A DNA stretch of 38,873 nt from Thiotrichaceae bacterium (GCA_016745055.1 JADGDF010000021.1:1-38873); one strand, 5' to 3'; counted from the first letter of the stretch, positions 29,801 through 37,723 are shown. Notes: generated by a model from the sequence alone, not told the origin. A program made the numbers and translations.

Positions 29801-32601
29801 AATTAGGTGAAAAGTGGTTGGAAGTCAGAGTTGTTCATATGTTCAATGTTTTTATAAGAATATGGAAAGAACATACTAAAGTTTCGTTACAAAATTTGTT
29901 ACGGAATTATCAACTAGGTTTAGAAAATGGCAATATGGAGTTTGCAGCCTATTCTATTCATGTTTACTCTTATTATTCTTACCTGGTTGGCAAACCACTG
30001 TATATAGTCAACGAGGAGATTGTTCGCCACAACCGTACTGCTCGTCTCAAACAGGAAAGTGGTGTTTTTGAGAGAAACAATTTACATTGGCAAATTGTAC
30101 TAAATTTAATGGAAAAAGTTGACAATCCATCCAGCTTAGAAGGGGAAATTTATGATGAAAAAATTCAGTTACTGCAGCATCAAAAAGTAAATGACAAAAC
30201 TGAAATTTGCAATTTCCATTTTAATAAGTGCATTTTGCACTATTTATTTCAAGACTACGCAGCAGCCTTTGAAAATGCGGAAATAGCAGAGTGCTACTTA
30301 GATGGCATCACAGGTTTATTACAAATTGCTTTATTAGTTTTTTACGAATCCCTTTCACGATTAGCAATATATCCGACTTTATCGCAAACTGCACAGGAAG
30401 CAATTCTAACCAAAGTATCTAACAATCAAGAAAGGATGCAAAATTGGGTAAAACACGCACCTATGAATTTCCAACACAAATACGACCTCGTTGAAGCAGA
30501 AAAGGCAAGAGTATTGGGCCAATGGGAAGCGATAGGATGGTATGAAAAAGCCATCACAGGCGCCAAAGAAAATGAATACCTAAATGAAGAGGCACTGGCT
30601 TATGAATTGACTGCCAGATTCTATTTAGAACGGGGTATGAACAAAGTGGCCCAAGTCTATCTGCAAGATGCTTACTATGCGTATCAACGTTGGGGAGCAA
30701 AAGCTAAGGTTAAAGACTTAGAAACAAAATACCCTCAATTGTTGAGCGCTAAAAAGTCCAAATCTCAATCCACAGACGTCACTCTTTTAGCAACTCAGGT
30801 CACCACCTCTTCAACAAGTGGGGGTTCACAATGGCTAGATTTAAGCAGTGTGATGAAAGCCTCGCAAACGTTGTCAGGAGAAATTGTACTTAGTCATTTG
30901 CTAGAAAAAATGATGCGTATTGTGATTGAAAATGCTGGGGCTGAAAAGGGTTTTCTGTTGTTACCCAAAGGGGAGCAGTGGTTTATTGAAGCAGAAGGCA
31001 ATGTGAATCGTTCTGAGATTAAAATTCTACAATCTTTACAGCTTGAGGACAGCCAGGATGTAGCCAATACCCTTGTTTTCTACGTCGTACGTACGTTGGA
31101 AAATGTTGTTTTAAATCATGCGTGTCAAGAAGGTAACTTTATCCGTGACCCTCATATAGCTCAAGAGAAAACCAAATCACTCTTAGCAATGCCTTTACTG
31201 AATCAAGGTAAGCTGGTAGGTATTTTATATTTAGAAAATAATCTAGTTGAAGGAGCATTTACGACCAATCGCATTGAAACCTTGAAAATGCTTTCTTCTC
31301 AAATTGCCATTTCCATTCAAAATGCCAAATTGTACGCTGAAGTGCAAGAAAATGAAAAAACACTCAGGCAGTTCTTAGAAGCAATTCCTGTGGGGATTGG
31401 TATTATAGATAACTTAGGCAAACCCTATTTTGTCAATCAAAGAGGTCAAGAGTTATTGGGATGTGGACTGTTGCAAGACACGGAAACGCACCAAATTGCT
31501 GAAAACTATGAACTTTATGTGGCTGAGACAGACCAGCTTTATCCATCAGAAAAACTACCAATTGTTAGAGCTTTGCAAGGCAAAAGTACCAACGTAGAGA
31601 ATATAGAAATCCACCAGCATAATAAAATTATTCCCCTAGAATCCTGGGGCGCCCCTATTTTTGATGATCAAAACAATGTGCTTTATGCTATGAGCGCTTT
31701 TCAAGACATCAGTGAACGTAAGCAAGCAGAAATCAATAAAATTCGTTTAGTTCAAGAACAAGAAGCTAAAAATGTAGCCCTGCGTTACAGTGCAGAAATC
31801 GAAGAGAAGAATACTGAGCTTGCCAAAACACTGACTCAGTTGAAAGAAACTCAAAGTCAACTCGTCGAATCAGAAAAAATGGCTTCATTAGGTAATCTGG
31901 TTGCAGGCGTTGCGCATGAAATTAATACACCTGTAGGCGTAGGGGTCACAGCCGCAAGCCAATTAGACAAAGTGACTATTGATTTTGCTAATCTCTACAA
32001 AGAAGGCAAAATGACTCGTGTTGATTTGGAACAATACCTTAATGCCATGCACCAAACGGGTGGATTAATACTTAAAAACCTTACCCGAGCCGCAGAACTG
32101 ACCCAAAGCTTCAAACAAGTGGCAGTTGACCAAGCCAGTGAAAGACAACGAACCTTCGTATTATTAGATTATATCAATGAAATACTCTTTAGTCTTAAAC
32201 CCAAGTTTAAATCAACAAACTATCAAATTTCGGTAGATTGTGATGCAATGATTACTCTCAAAACTTATGCTGGTGCTTTCTCTCAAGTTATGACAAATTT
32301 AATCATGAACTCCATGAAACACGGCTTTGCAGAATGTAAGGAAGGCCAGATAAAAATTGCAGTGATTGAGGAAGTAGAACAACTGATGATTCATTACTCA
32401 GACGATGGCAAAGGCATAGCTTCTGAAAATATTGACAAAATATTTGAACCCTTTTTCACCACTAATCGTCAAGGTGGAGGCACTGGTTTGGGCTTGCATA
32501 TCGCTTACAACCTCGTCACTCATAAACTAAAAGGTAGTATTCAGTGCCAAAGTGAACTCGGAAAAGGCGTTCTCTTTACTTTAAACTTGCCTTTAACTTA
32601 A
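26857..32601 (+). CDS. giant dual Ser/Thr kinase-AAA ATPase-GAF-PAS-histidine kinase (HstK-like), copy 2
   Basis: The 1914-residue paralogue of the preceding gene has the same domain order and almost the same numbering: K35, HKDINPSN with D130, DFG 149-151, Walker A GYSGIGKS 330-337, FLDDLQWGD, a helical TPR-like region, GAF, PAS, coiled coil, phospho-acceptor H1687 in GVAHEINTP, and HATPase_c with NLIMNSMKHG, DDGKGI and GGTGLGLHI. The N-terminal kinase and ATPase domains are clearly similar to copy 1, the helical middle (about 850-1250) is much less so, and the GAF-PAS-kinase part is nearly identical, with a 54-bp exact match at 31347-31400. GGAA about 8 bases before ATG is the likely ribosome binding site. 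Shared output with different sensing or partner binding is the natural inference. Confidence 0.94.
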   Translation: MNILNYTTTEKIYDSGNSLVYRAINYKNNQPVILKILKENYPTPEELTRYRQEYEIICRLNGLNLARIIKAYRIEKYQNTLLMCLEDFGGQSLKTLQMQRTFTFEALLQFAIQISETLGYIHQYNIIHKDINPSNLILNLDTDMLKIIDFGISTQLSKQHLTLKNPEVLEGTLAYMSPEQTGRMNRALDYRTDFYSLGATFYELFTGKPPFESQDAMELVHCHIAKQPVLPHEINPELPQVVSEIIMKLLAKTAEARYLSAWGIKADFEKCQLQLENTRKIEGFILAQQDISDRFQILQKLYGRESEVETLLNAFERVAAGTTEMMLVAGYSGIGKSVLVKEIYKSLTEKQGYFITGKFDQYQRNIPYSAVVSAFGELVRQLLTENKDKLARWKEKLLSALGSNGQVIIDVIPEIELILGKQPLVPQLDPSESQNRFNRIFQNFIQVFCQPEHPLVIFLDDLQWGDLATLRLLELVMPSQSNEALFLIGAYRDNEVTTAHPLITTLNQLREEAVLINQITLKPLAFEHINQLTADSLQQDLTTVNSLTDLVMRKTNGNPFFVNQFLKTLHEESLLHFVAPTVEQKPYWKWNIAQIEAMNITDNVVDLMVGKLKKLPEATQQILHLAACVGNRFDLDTLAVIYEKPIADTFQDLTLALNEVFILPISSLEIAGKEIHISPLAIRHFHFLHDRVQQAAYALIDDEQKQTVHLQIGRLLLKNATSKALEDKIFDIVGHFSHSLELLDDQEEQICVVELFLLAGQKAKMATAYEAANNYLIIAQNFLTPTSWEEHYDLSLNLSSEAVEVAYLRGDFEEMEQKVQIVLEYALTLSDKAKAYETQILAYAAQHQYHKAIDKALVFLKQVGVILLEDPTQEEVSLALQHLQTVLSDHPTHTLIDLPIMQDTHKILAMRIMTVVFSSAYHIQPNMMIQIIGKQIELSLEYGNISESSFAYVCHGFILCVNLGEIESGYQFGQLALNLVKKLGEKWLEVRVVHMFNVFIRIWKEHTKVSLQNLLRNYQLGLENGNMEFAAYSIHVYSYYSYLVGKPLYIVNEEIVRHNRTARLKQESGVFERNNLHWQIVLNLMEKVDNPSSLEGEIYDEKIQLLQHQKVNDKTEICNFHFNKCILHYLFQDYAAAFENAEIAECYLDGITGLLQIALLVFYESLSRLAIYPTLSQTAQEAILTKVSNNQERMQNWVKHAPMNFQHKYDLVEAEKARVLGQWEAIGWYEKAITGAKENEYLNEEALAYELTARFYLERGMNKVAQVYLQDAYYAYQRWGAKAKVKDLETKYPQLLSAKKSKSQSTDVTLLATQVTTSSTSGGSQWLDLSSVMKASQTLSGEIVLSHLLEKMMRIVIENAGAEKGFLLLPKGEQWFIEAEGNVNRSEIKILQSLQLEDSQDVANTLVFYVVRTLENVVLNHACQEGNFIRDPHIAQEKTKSLLAMPLLNQGKLVGILYLENNLVEGAFTTNRIETLKMLSSQIAISIQNAKLYAEVQENEKTLRQFLEAIPVGIGIIDNLGKPYFVNQRGQELLGCGLLQDTETHQIAENYELYVAETDQLYPSEKLPIVRALQGKSTNVENIEIHQHNKIIPLESWGAPIFDDQNNVLYAMSAFQDISERKQAEINKIRLVQEQEAKNVALRYSAEIEEKNTELAKTLTQLKETQSQLVESEKMASLGNLVAGVAHEINTPVGVGVTAASQLDKVTIDFANLYKEGKMTRVDLEQYLNAMHQTGGLILKNLTRAAELTQSFKQVAVDQASERQRTFVLLDYINEILFSLKPKFKSTNYQISVDCDAMITLKTYAGAFSQVMTNLIMNSMKHGFAECKEGQIKIAVIEEVEQLMIHYSDDGKGIASENIDKIFEPFFTTNRQGGGTGLGLHIAYNLVTHKLKGSIQCQSELGKGVLFTLNLPLT

Positions 32602-32844
32602 TTTGTATAATTTCAAAGAAAAAATGAACGTTTATGCTCATTCATGGAAACATCTTAGATTTAAAGTTATACTCAATCCTAGTGAAAAATTGGCATTCTC
32701 TAAGATGATACGAAAATGATGTTCACACACTAAAAGGAAGAGCAGGCACTTGACCCATAATATAAAAGTTACGGGCCAAAAAAGATAAATGTTATATCTT
32801 CAAAATTTAAGTAACGTAAATAAAAAAATTCTGACATTTAATGT

Positions 32845-33231
32845 TTAAGATTCAGTTTCGCTACTTGCAAATAGAAAATACCCATAACTAAGTAAAAATA
32901 ACACATACAAGCCAATGTTCAAAAGCGCAAACATATTCAAAATAGCAGAGAAATACCCAATCCCCGTGATAATCATACCAACAAAGTAACTAGCCATCAG
33001 ACCCAATATAATAGCACGTCGTGCTTCAGAGGGACCTGCATTTCTGGCAAACCAAGTGAGTACAGCATAACAAAAAAGCCCCGAACCGAAAAATTGTGTC
33101 ATAAGCGTTAATTCTGAGTTAATGGTTTTAGCTCCATAAAGTTCTAACATAAGCTCTGGCGCAAACAAGGTACCTACAGTAAATAGCACAGCAACCAAAG
33201 CGTTGACTGTCATTAAAATACTCAGTTTCAT
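32845..33231 (-). CDS. small four-TM membrane protein of unknown function
   Basis: The 128-residue protein has four hydrophobic segments (about 5-26, 42-62, 74-95 and 98-120). It carries a mid-protein motif TWFARNAGPSEARRAI on the cytoplasmic-looking loop between TM2 and TM3. This composition and length match a widespread family of small uncharacterised integral membrane proteins (DUF4345-like in layout; the family assignment is tentative). GAGGAAG about 7 bases before ATG 33231 supports the start. It is transcribed toward the end of the second dual kinase and seems to be a single-gene unit. Confidence 0.75.
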   Translation of the reverse strand: MKLSILMTVNALVAVLFTVGTLFAPELMLELYGAKTINSELTLMTQFFGSGLFCYAVLTWFARNAGPSEARRAIILGLMASYFVGMIITGIGYFSAILNMFALLNIGLYVLFLLSYGYFLFASSETES

Positions 33232-33357
33232 AATCTACTTCCTCAAATATACTGTATTTATGTAAGGACAAATAAAATATAGATTTTGCCTTCAATATGC
33301 AGACTAACGAAAAAATCTTTTATTTGCAATATATTTCCAATAATCATATTAAAAAAA

Positions 33358-33480
33358 TTATGTCTTTCTGCTTTTTCTAGCTTGCCAAATAATTTTAGGC
33401 AAACCTAATTTACCTGCTAATACACTGGCAGTTAGTATTACCACTATCATTGCTCCAGCAATACACCAGTGAGCAGACAT
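33358..33480 (-). CDS. possible small single-TM protein (40 residues)
   Basis: On the minus strand ATG 33480 opens a 40-residue frame to TAA 33360-33358. It has a short N-terminus, a hydrophobic helix (about residues 7-23) and a strongly basic tail (QARKSRKT), a typical layout for small membrane proteins. AGGG lies a few bases upstream. It sits about 125 bp before the start of the four-TM gene on the same strand. A plus-strand open frame overlaps it antisense, so the call is tentative. Confidence 0.35.
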   Translation of the reverse strand: MSAHWCIAGAMIVVILTASVLAGKLGLPKIIWQARKSRKT

Positions 33481-33506
33481 CTAACCCTGTTAAATATAAA
33501 CTTTGG

Positions 33507-33614
33507 ATGGGCGTTTTTACAGTTAGTCAACTCTTTTTGTATTTACCAGGAATAGCTGGCATATACTTAACTTTAACCAATGCTCTTATTTTGACATTGA
33601 AACACGCAAATTAG
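33507..33614 (+). other. short hydrophobic open frame, possible decayed membrane gene
   Basis: From ATG 33507 to TAG 33612-33614 a 35-residue frame reads as a hydrophobic peptide (MGVFTVSQLFLYLPGIAG...). The same frame is open without a start codon back to about 33402, also with hydrophobic content. It has no ribosome binding site. It may be the remnant of a membrane protein gene, or chance in low-GC sequence. Confidence 0.2.
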
Positions 33615-33752
33615 GGAGATGCAAGGAAGTTAAAATAGGCTTTTGGCAAGGCTTGTAATTTTGTTTATAACTTTAGGCGTATATAAAAAAAACTACTTAA
33701 TTTATAGTTTCGATAAATTTAAAAGACTTATCAATTTATTGTAAAAATAAAA

Positions 33753-33758
33753 TATAAT
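33753..33758 (+). promoter_or_regulatory. candidate -10 box for slt
   Basis: TATAAT lies 82 bp upstream of the slt start, with TTATCA (33728-33733) at 19-base spacing as a weak -35. The rest of the 608-bp gap from 33232 contains only the two short frames listed and AT-rich spacer. Confidence 0.3.
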
Positions 33759-33839
33759 CTACAAATTTTTTAGCCCTATAGCTTAAGTAAAATTTGAATG
33801 AAAGATGTTAAAATGGATTAAAAATGGTACAAAGGAAAC

Positions 33840-35828
33840 ATGGTGACAAAAATTAAATTTTGCATATTACCTTATTTTTTAGTGAATAATTTATATTTAA
33901 AATTAATTCTAGGTATTTTTCTGGGTATTTTATTTGTGACTTGTCATGCAAATACGCTTGCACAACAACGTCAAGTTTTTCAACAAGCCTATCAAGCTTT
34001 TTTACAAAAAGATGAAATTCAGTTTCAAATATTGAGGAAAGCCTTAAAAAATTATTCGATTGGCTATTATCTTGAATTTATTGATCTAGAAAAAAATTTA
34101 AGAACAGCAACAACCTTTAATGTTGAACAATTTCTCAAGAAATATGGTGACACACAAGTAGGACATCGCTTACGTCGTCAGTGGCTATATTTACTTGCAA
34201 AACGTAAAGATTGGCAATATTTTTTAAACTTTTATACTCCCCAAAGCCATAAATACTTGCAATGTTACCAATTAAAGGCTCGACTTGAAACTGGTCGCCA
34301 ACAAACGAATTTAGTGCAAGATATTTTGAAAATGTGGCTAGTTGGGCATTCACAACCCAAAGTATGTGATCCTGCTTTTGATTATTTATACAAAAAAGAT
34401 GCTTTAAATGATGACATTGTCTGGCAGCGTATTCGTTTAGCTATGGAAAAAAAGAAGTTGGGATTAGCTAAATATCTCGCCAAATATTTACAAAATAAAT
34501 CCTATAAACAGTTGGTTTTAAATTGGCAAACCATGCACAAATCTCCTGCGAAATTATTAAAAAAAGCAGATTATTTGGACACATCGAAAGAAAGAGAAAT
34601 TTTAGTTTATGGTTTTAAGCGCTTGGCTAAAAAGCAAGTTTGGCAAGCCTACGAATTTTGGCAAATTTACCAAAAAAAATATGTTTTTTCTCAGCAACAA
34701 AAAAATGAAATCAATCAACTTATTGCCTTAAAAGCTGCTAATCAAAACAATCTAAATTATGCCACTTGGATTACTCAATTAAACAAAAAATTGGTGGATG
34801 AAAAATTGCTTCGGGCAGGGTTACGCACAGCCTTAAAAAGGAAGGATTGGCACAGTATTTTGGCTTTTGTACGTAAGTTGCCTGGTACTAATACATTGCA
34901 ATGGCAGTATTGGCAAGCTAGAGCATTGGAAGCAACGAATAAAAAGCAACAAGCTAAGAAAATATACCAAAAATTGGCCAAAGAAAGGGATTACTATGGC
35001 TTTTTAGCAGCAGATAAATTGGGATTAGTTTATAACATCAGAAAAACGCATCGTACATTAAAAGCACCTAAAAAGTTGCAACGCCAATTATTAAACAATA
35101 AACGTATTATCCGAGCACAAGAATTTTTTTATGTGGATTTAAAAAGAGAAGCACGTTCAGAATGGCAGGCGGCCATCAATAAATTTAATAAAGAACAATT
35201 AAAAGCAGCGGCGGTGTTAGCTCACCAATGGCAGTGGCATGATCGGGCTATTTTTGCGGCGGGAAAAGCAAAAGCCTTTGATGATATGAATCTTCGTTTT
35301 CCAATAGTTTATCGCAAAAAAATTGAAGCAGGAGCAAAGATTCATGATTTGGACATTGCTTGGGTATATGGCCTTATTCGTCAAGAAAGTGCTTTTTGGG
35401 TAGATGCAGGTTCTCATGCAGGTGCAATGGGACTTATGCAACTTATGCCTGCTACAGCCAGAAATGTTGCGCGTCAAATTGACTTAAAACTGCCAAATAA
35501 ACAGGCCATTTTGGACATAGAAAATAATATTCAAATGGGGACCTATTATTTGCGTAAAATGTTCGACATGTTTGAAGGTAACCATATATTGGCTGAAGCA
35601 GCTTATAATGCAGGCCCAGGGCGTGCTAAACGTTGGGCCAAAGCAAATCCTTGTTTGCCTGCGGATATATGGATAGAACTGATTCCATTTAACGAAACCA
35701 GAAATTATGTCCGTTCTGTCAGCCTGTACACCAGTATTTTTGAAGCCCGTTTGGGCTATCGTAAAGTCGGGCCTTTAAAAATTAGCCGTATTCATGAAGA
35801 GGATTCTGAGGAGTGTCGAGTAGAGTAG
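33840..35828 (+). CDS. slt: soluble lytic murein transglycosylase (Slt70 type)
   Basis: This periplasmic enzyme cuts glycan strands of peptidoglycan to 1,6-anhydro-muropeptides. The 662-residue protein has an N-terminal signal segment (about 18-42, ending near CHANT), a long lysine-rich helical superhelix (about 45-480) typical of the Slt70 doughnut, and the C-terminal goose-lysozyme-like SLT domain. The catalytic glutamate is E516 in RQESAFW, followed by SHAGAMGLMQLMP, AEAAYNAGPGRAKRW and the NETRNYVRSV motif, all canonical. AGGA 4-5 bases before ATG 33840 supports this start despite the long signal region. The final residues run into a repeat-rich stretch (GTAGAGTAGG/GTAGAGTGGG), so the extreme C-terminus may be altered. 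Confidence 0.95.
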   Translation: MVTKIKFCILPYFLVNNLYLKLILGIFLGILFVTCHANTLAQQRQVFQQAYQAFLQKDEIQFQILRKALKNYSIGYYLEFIDLEKNLRTATTFNVEQFLKKYGDTQVGHRLRRQWLYLLAKRKDWQYFLNFYTPQSHKYLQCYQLKARLETGRQQTNLVQDILKMWLVGHSQPKVCDPAFDYLYKKDALNDDIVWQRIRLAMEKKKLGLAKYLAKYLQNKSYKQLVLNWQTMHKSPAKLLKKADYLDTSKEREILVYGFKRLAKKQVWQAYEFWQIYQKKYVFSQQQKNEINQLIALKAANQNNLNYATWITQLNKKLVDEKLLRAGLRTALKRKDWHSILAFVRKLPGTNTLQWQYWQARALEATNKKQQAKKIYQKLAKERDYYGFLAADKLGLVYNIRKTHRTLKAPKKLQRQLLNNKRIIRAQEFFYVDLKREARSEWQAAINKFNKEQLKAAAVLAHQWQWHDRAIFAAGKAKAFDDMNLRFPIVYRKKIEAGAKIHDLDIAWVYGLIRQESAFWVDAGSHAGAMGLMQLMPATARNVARQIDLKLPNKQAILDIENNIQMGTYYLRKMFDMFEGNHILAEAAYNAGPGRAKRWAKANPCLPADIWIELIPFNETRNYVRSVSLYTSIFEARLGYRKVGPLKISRIHEEDSEECRVE

Positions 35829-35862
35829 GAGTTCAGGAGCCGGGTAGAGTGGGCAAACATCT

Positions 35863-35953
35863 TTACCACGCAGGCTTTGTGCCGTGTATTTTTGCGGTGC
35901 GAACGCGGAAGGATGGTAGGTGAGTTTGGTTTTTCGTGCGCACCCTACCTGGC
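35863..35953. repeat. REP-like repeat, copy A
   Basis: This stretch between slt and the dioxygenase gene matches copy B (37724-37813) along its length in the same orientation. The shared core is GCGAACG-GGAAGGATG followed by GTGCGCA-CCTACCTG. The arms GTGCCG and CGGTGC can pair with wobbles, and GGTAGG pairs with CCTACC. It is more GC-rich than its surroundings. REP-like elements of this kind are typically mobilised by RAYT transposases, and a RAYT pseudogene lies 870 bp downstream. Confidence 0.75.
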
Positions 35954-35986
35954 TAATCATTAACCCACACCAAGGAGCTATACCCT

Positions 35987-36724
35987 ATGATTTTTCGTCA
36001 ATTGTTTGAATCTAGTTCTTCTACCTATACCTACTTGTTAGGGTGTGAAGAAAGGCAGCAATGTATTTTGATTGACCCTGTCATTGATACTGCCGAGCGG
36101 GATTTTCAGCTTGTTAACGATTTAGGTTTAGAGCTGATTTGCACCTTAGAAACTCATGTCCATGCTGATCATTTAACTGGAGCGAAGCGTTTGAGCCAAT
36201 TGGCATTCAGCATGATTGCTGCGCCTGCAATGGATGAATTACCTTGTGTGGATATCGGTGTGAAAGAAGGGGAAGTCTTTAGTGTTGGTAAAATTGATTT
36301 GCATCCATTATTCACTCCTGGACACACCAGCACTCACCATGCTTATTTGTTGGATCAGGGAGGAATAAAACTACTATTTTCTGGCGATGCTTTATTGATT
36401 GAAGCCTGTGGACGTACGGATTTTCAGTCAGGCAATGCCGAAGATTTATACGACAGCATTCACAATAAGTTTTTTAATCTGCCAGGAGAAACCCTTGTTT
36501 ACCCTGGTCACGATTACAAAGGACGCTGTGTGACCACCATCGCACAAGAAAAAACGCGCAACCCACGTTTAGGTAATAACAAATCCAAAGAAGAATTTGT
36601 CAGCATTATGAATGGTTTGGATTTACCCTATCCACGTAAAATTGCCTTTGCTGTACCGGGCAATCAAATGTGTGGTACTTGCCCTGATAATGTGCCAGAA
36701 AATATTCGCAAACATTGCGGTTAA
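35987..36724 (+). CDS. ETHE1-like persulfide dioxygenase (metallo-beta-lactamase fold)
   Basis: Enzymes of this family oxidise glutathione persulfide to sulfite with one mononuclear iron, handling sulfane sulfur from sulfide oxidation. The 245-residue protein has the HxHxDH motif THVHADH (H57, H59, D61, H62), H113 in TPGHTS, D134 in FSGDALL and H175 in YPGHDYKG. The signatures CGRTDFQSG (141-149) and the C-terminal KIAFAVPGNQMCGTCPDN separate it from glyoxalase II. AAGGAG about 11 bases before the ATG supports the start. It fits a sulfur-oxidising lifestyle, although no other sulfur gene is in the window. An upstream REP-like repeat separates it from slt. Confidence 0.92.
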   Translation: MIFRQLFESSSSTYTYLLGCEERQQCILIDPVIDTAERDFQLVNDLGLELICTLETHVHADHLTGAKRLSQLAFSMIAAPAMDELPCVDIGVKEGEVFSVGKIDLHPLFTPGHTSTHHAYLLDQGGIKLLFSGDALLIEACGRTDFQSGNAEDLYDSIHNKFFNLPGETLVYPGHDYKGRCVTTIAQEKTRNPRLGNNKSKEEFVSIMNGLDLPYPRKIAFAVPGNQMCGTCPDNVPENIRKHCG

Positions 36725-36795
36725 CATGAACAAGGTTGATTAAAATTTGTCGCCTCATCCAAAGGCATCTACACAAGTCATAAAACAGCCAGGTA

Positions 36796-36812
36796 GCGCG
36801 AACGCGGAGAGG
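36796..36812. repeat. partial REP-like repeat, copy C
   Basis: A short segment, GCGCGAACGCGGAGAGG, repeats the core of copies A and B. It lies just beyond the 3' end of the RAYT pseudogene, while copy B lies just beyond its 5' end, so the relic is bracketed by repeats. Confidence 0.45.
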
Positions 36813-37195
36813 TGACTATGCTTTTAGACTTGTTCTCCAAATTTTGCTTCAATGATAGGTTCTATGTACCCCCAGTCTGGTGGATAAAGTGCGTCTGACA
36901 CATAGCGATGATAGGTGGAAAATGGCCAGTAACGAGGATGTTTGACCCAACCGTGTTTGACAGGATTGTAATGGATGTAATCAACATGATTGGCGTAATC
37001 ATGCTCATCACGGATAGTGTGTTCCCAGAATCGACGTTGCTAGATAGTTGATTCTCGACGTTTCTTTTTAGAGTGTGTGACCCCTTCAGGTTTATGATAA
37101 GCCGAAGCAGCCCGTTTGGAAAATTCCGTTTTAATCACCCGCCAGCGAGTAGTATAGTCCGCATCGCCTTCCGGTAAAGTCCATAAACAATGCAC

Positions 37196-37488
37196 CGGTG
37201 TCACGCAGAGATTTCGTGACGCTCCCGGGACGTCCTATCCCTAAGAGCGACTCAATTCTCAGCGAGACGCTAGTTTGTTTGCCCCGACACGTCCGGTCTC
37301 GATACGGCAACTGCGTACTCCGTTGCACTACGCACTCCGTTAGCCTACTCCACCATGACTTGACGCTGGGGTGAAGCTCAAAAATAGCAAAAAACGCACG
37401 CAAGGACTATCGCCCTTACCTACTGTTTTATACTATTTTTGAGCGCCCAGCTAGTCGCGGACTACTCGGCATCCATGCCTCGCAGCGG
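37196..37488. other. 293-bp GC-rich, hairpin-rich insert in the RAYT HUH motif
   Basis: The insert separates GAT CAT from GTG CAT TGT of the RAYT frame (minus strand); boundaries are uncertain by one or two bases because CAT|CCG and ACCG|GTG allow sliding. It is far richer in GC than the core genome. It contains several strong stems: GTCACG/CGTGAC (37200-37220), TGCGTA/TACGCA (37312-37334) and a hairpin of about 100 nt (37357-37456). Its ends read CGGTGTCACGC and CCGCTGCGAGG (inward from each side), at best weak inverted repeats. It encodes no recognisable protein. It may be a miniature mobile element or a structured RNA such as an intron; I could not identify group I or group II core elements in proper order. 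Confidence 0.7.
37357..37456. repeat. long inverted repeat (about 100-nt hairpin)
   Basis: A perfect 12-bp pair, GCTCAAAAATAG (37376-37387) and CTATTTTTGAGC (37433-37444), is extended outward by GCTGGG/CCCAGC (37365-37370 and 37446-37451) and GACT/AGTC, and inward by AAAAC/GTTTT. The loop side contains CAAGGACTATCGCCC. The stem is the strongest secondary structure in the window. Confidence 0.8.
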
Positions 37489-37723
37489 ATGATCAGGTAG
37501 CAAGACCCACGCATCAATTACAAACGGCCGTGTGCGTCGTGTCAATTCAATCGCCTCACGTAACCATTGTCGACAGGGGTCATCCGTCAATATTTATCGG
37601 CGGCGGTAAGTCACCAGGGTAAAAAAGTAAGTACCCCCAGGTGTTTTGTTTCGTCGATACCAGGACATATTGGTATTGTAACGAATTTTTTAGGTTGGTG
37701 AGTTTGTTTCGGGAATTATTTCC

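Larger units (their letters stand above)
36824..37668 (-). pseudogene. REP-associated tyrosine transposase (RAYT), interrupted and with two stops
   Basis: RAYTs are single-domain Y1/HUH transposases that act on REP hairpins. Reading from ATG 37668: MSWYRRNKTPGGTYFFTLVTYRRR, an in-frame TAA (37596-37594), then ILTDDPCRQWLREAIELTRR and PFVIDAWVLLPDH up to 37489. After a 293-bp interruption the frame resumes at 37195 with VHCLWTLPEGDADYTTRW, a TAG at 37042-37040 where the family has Trp ([13 protein letters not shown]), the Tyr-containing [15 protein letters not shown], and [14 protein letters not shown], ending TAA 36826-36824. Removing the interruption gives 184 codons in frame, the normal family size. 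The interruption falls between the two histidines of the HUH motif (DH|VHC). The two nonsense codons show it is inactive. Confidence 0.92.

Noticed and set aside
35775..35960. 61-codon minus-strand ORF
   Set aside because: It covers the 3' end of slt and REP-like copy A; repeat translation, not a gene.
37131..37403. 90-codon minus-strand ORF
   Set aside because: It runs out of the insert into the RAYT coding region in a different frame from the RAYT, and has no protein-like features.
37196..37488. Calling the RAYT insert a group I or group II intron
   Set aside because: GACTA and TAGTC motifs reminiscent of the group I P7 are present, but they lie too close to the presumed 5' splice site (minus strand) to leave room for P1-P6. 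No group II domain V or GTGYG 5' end was found.
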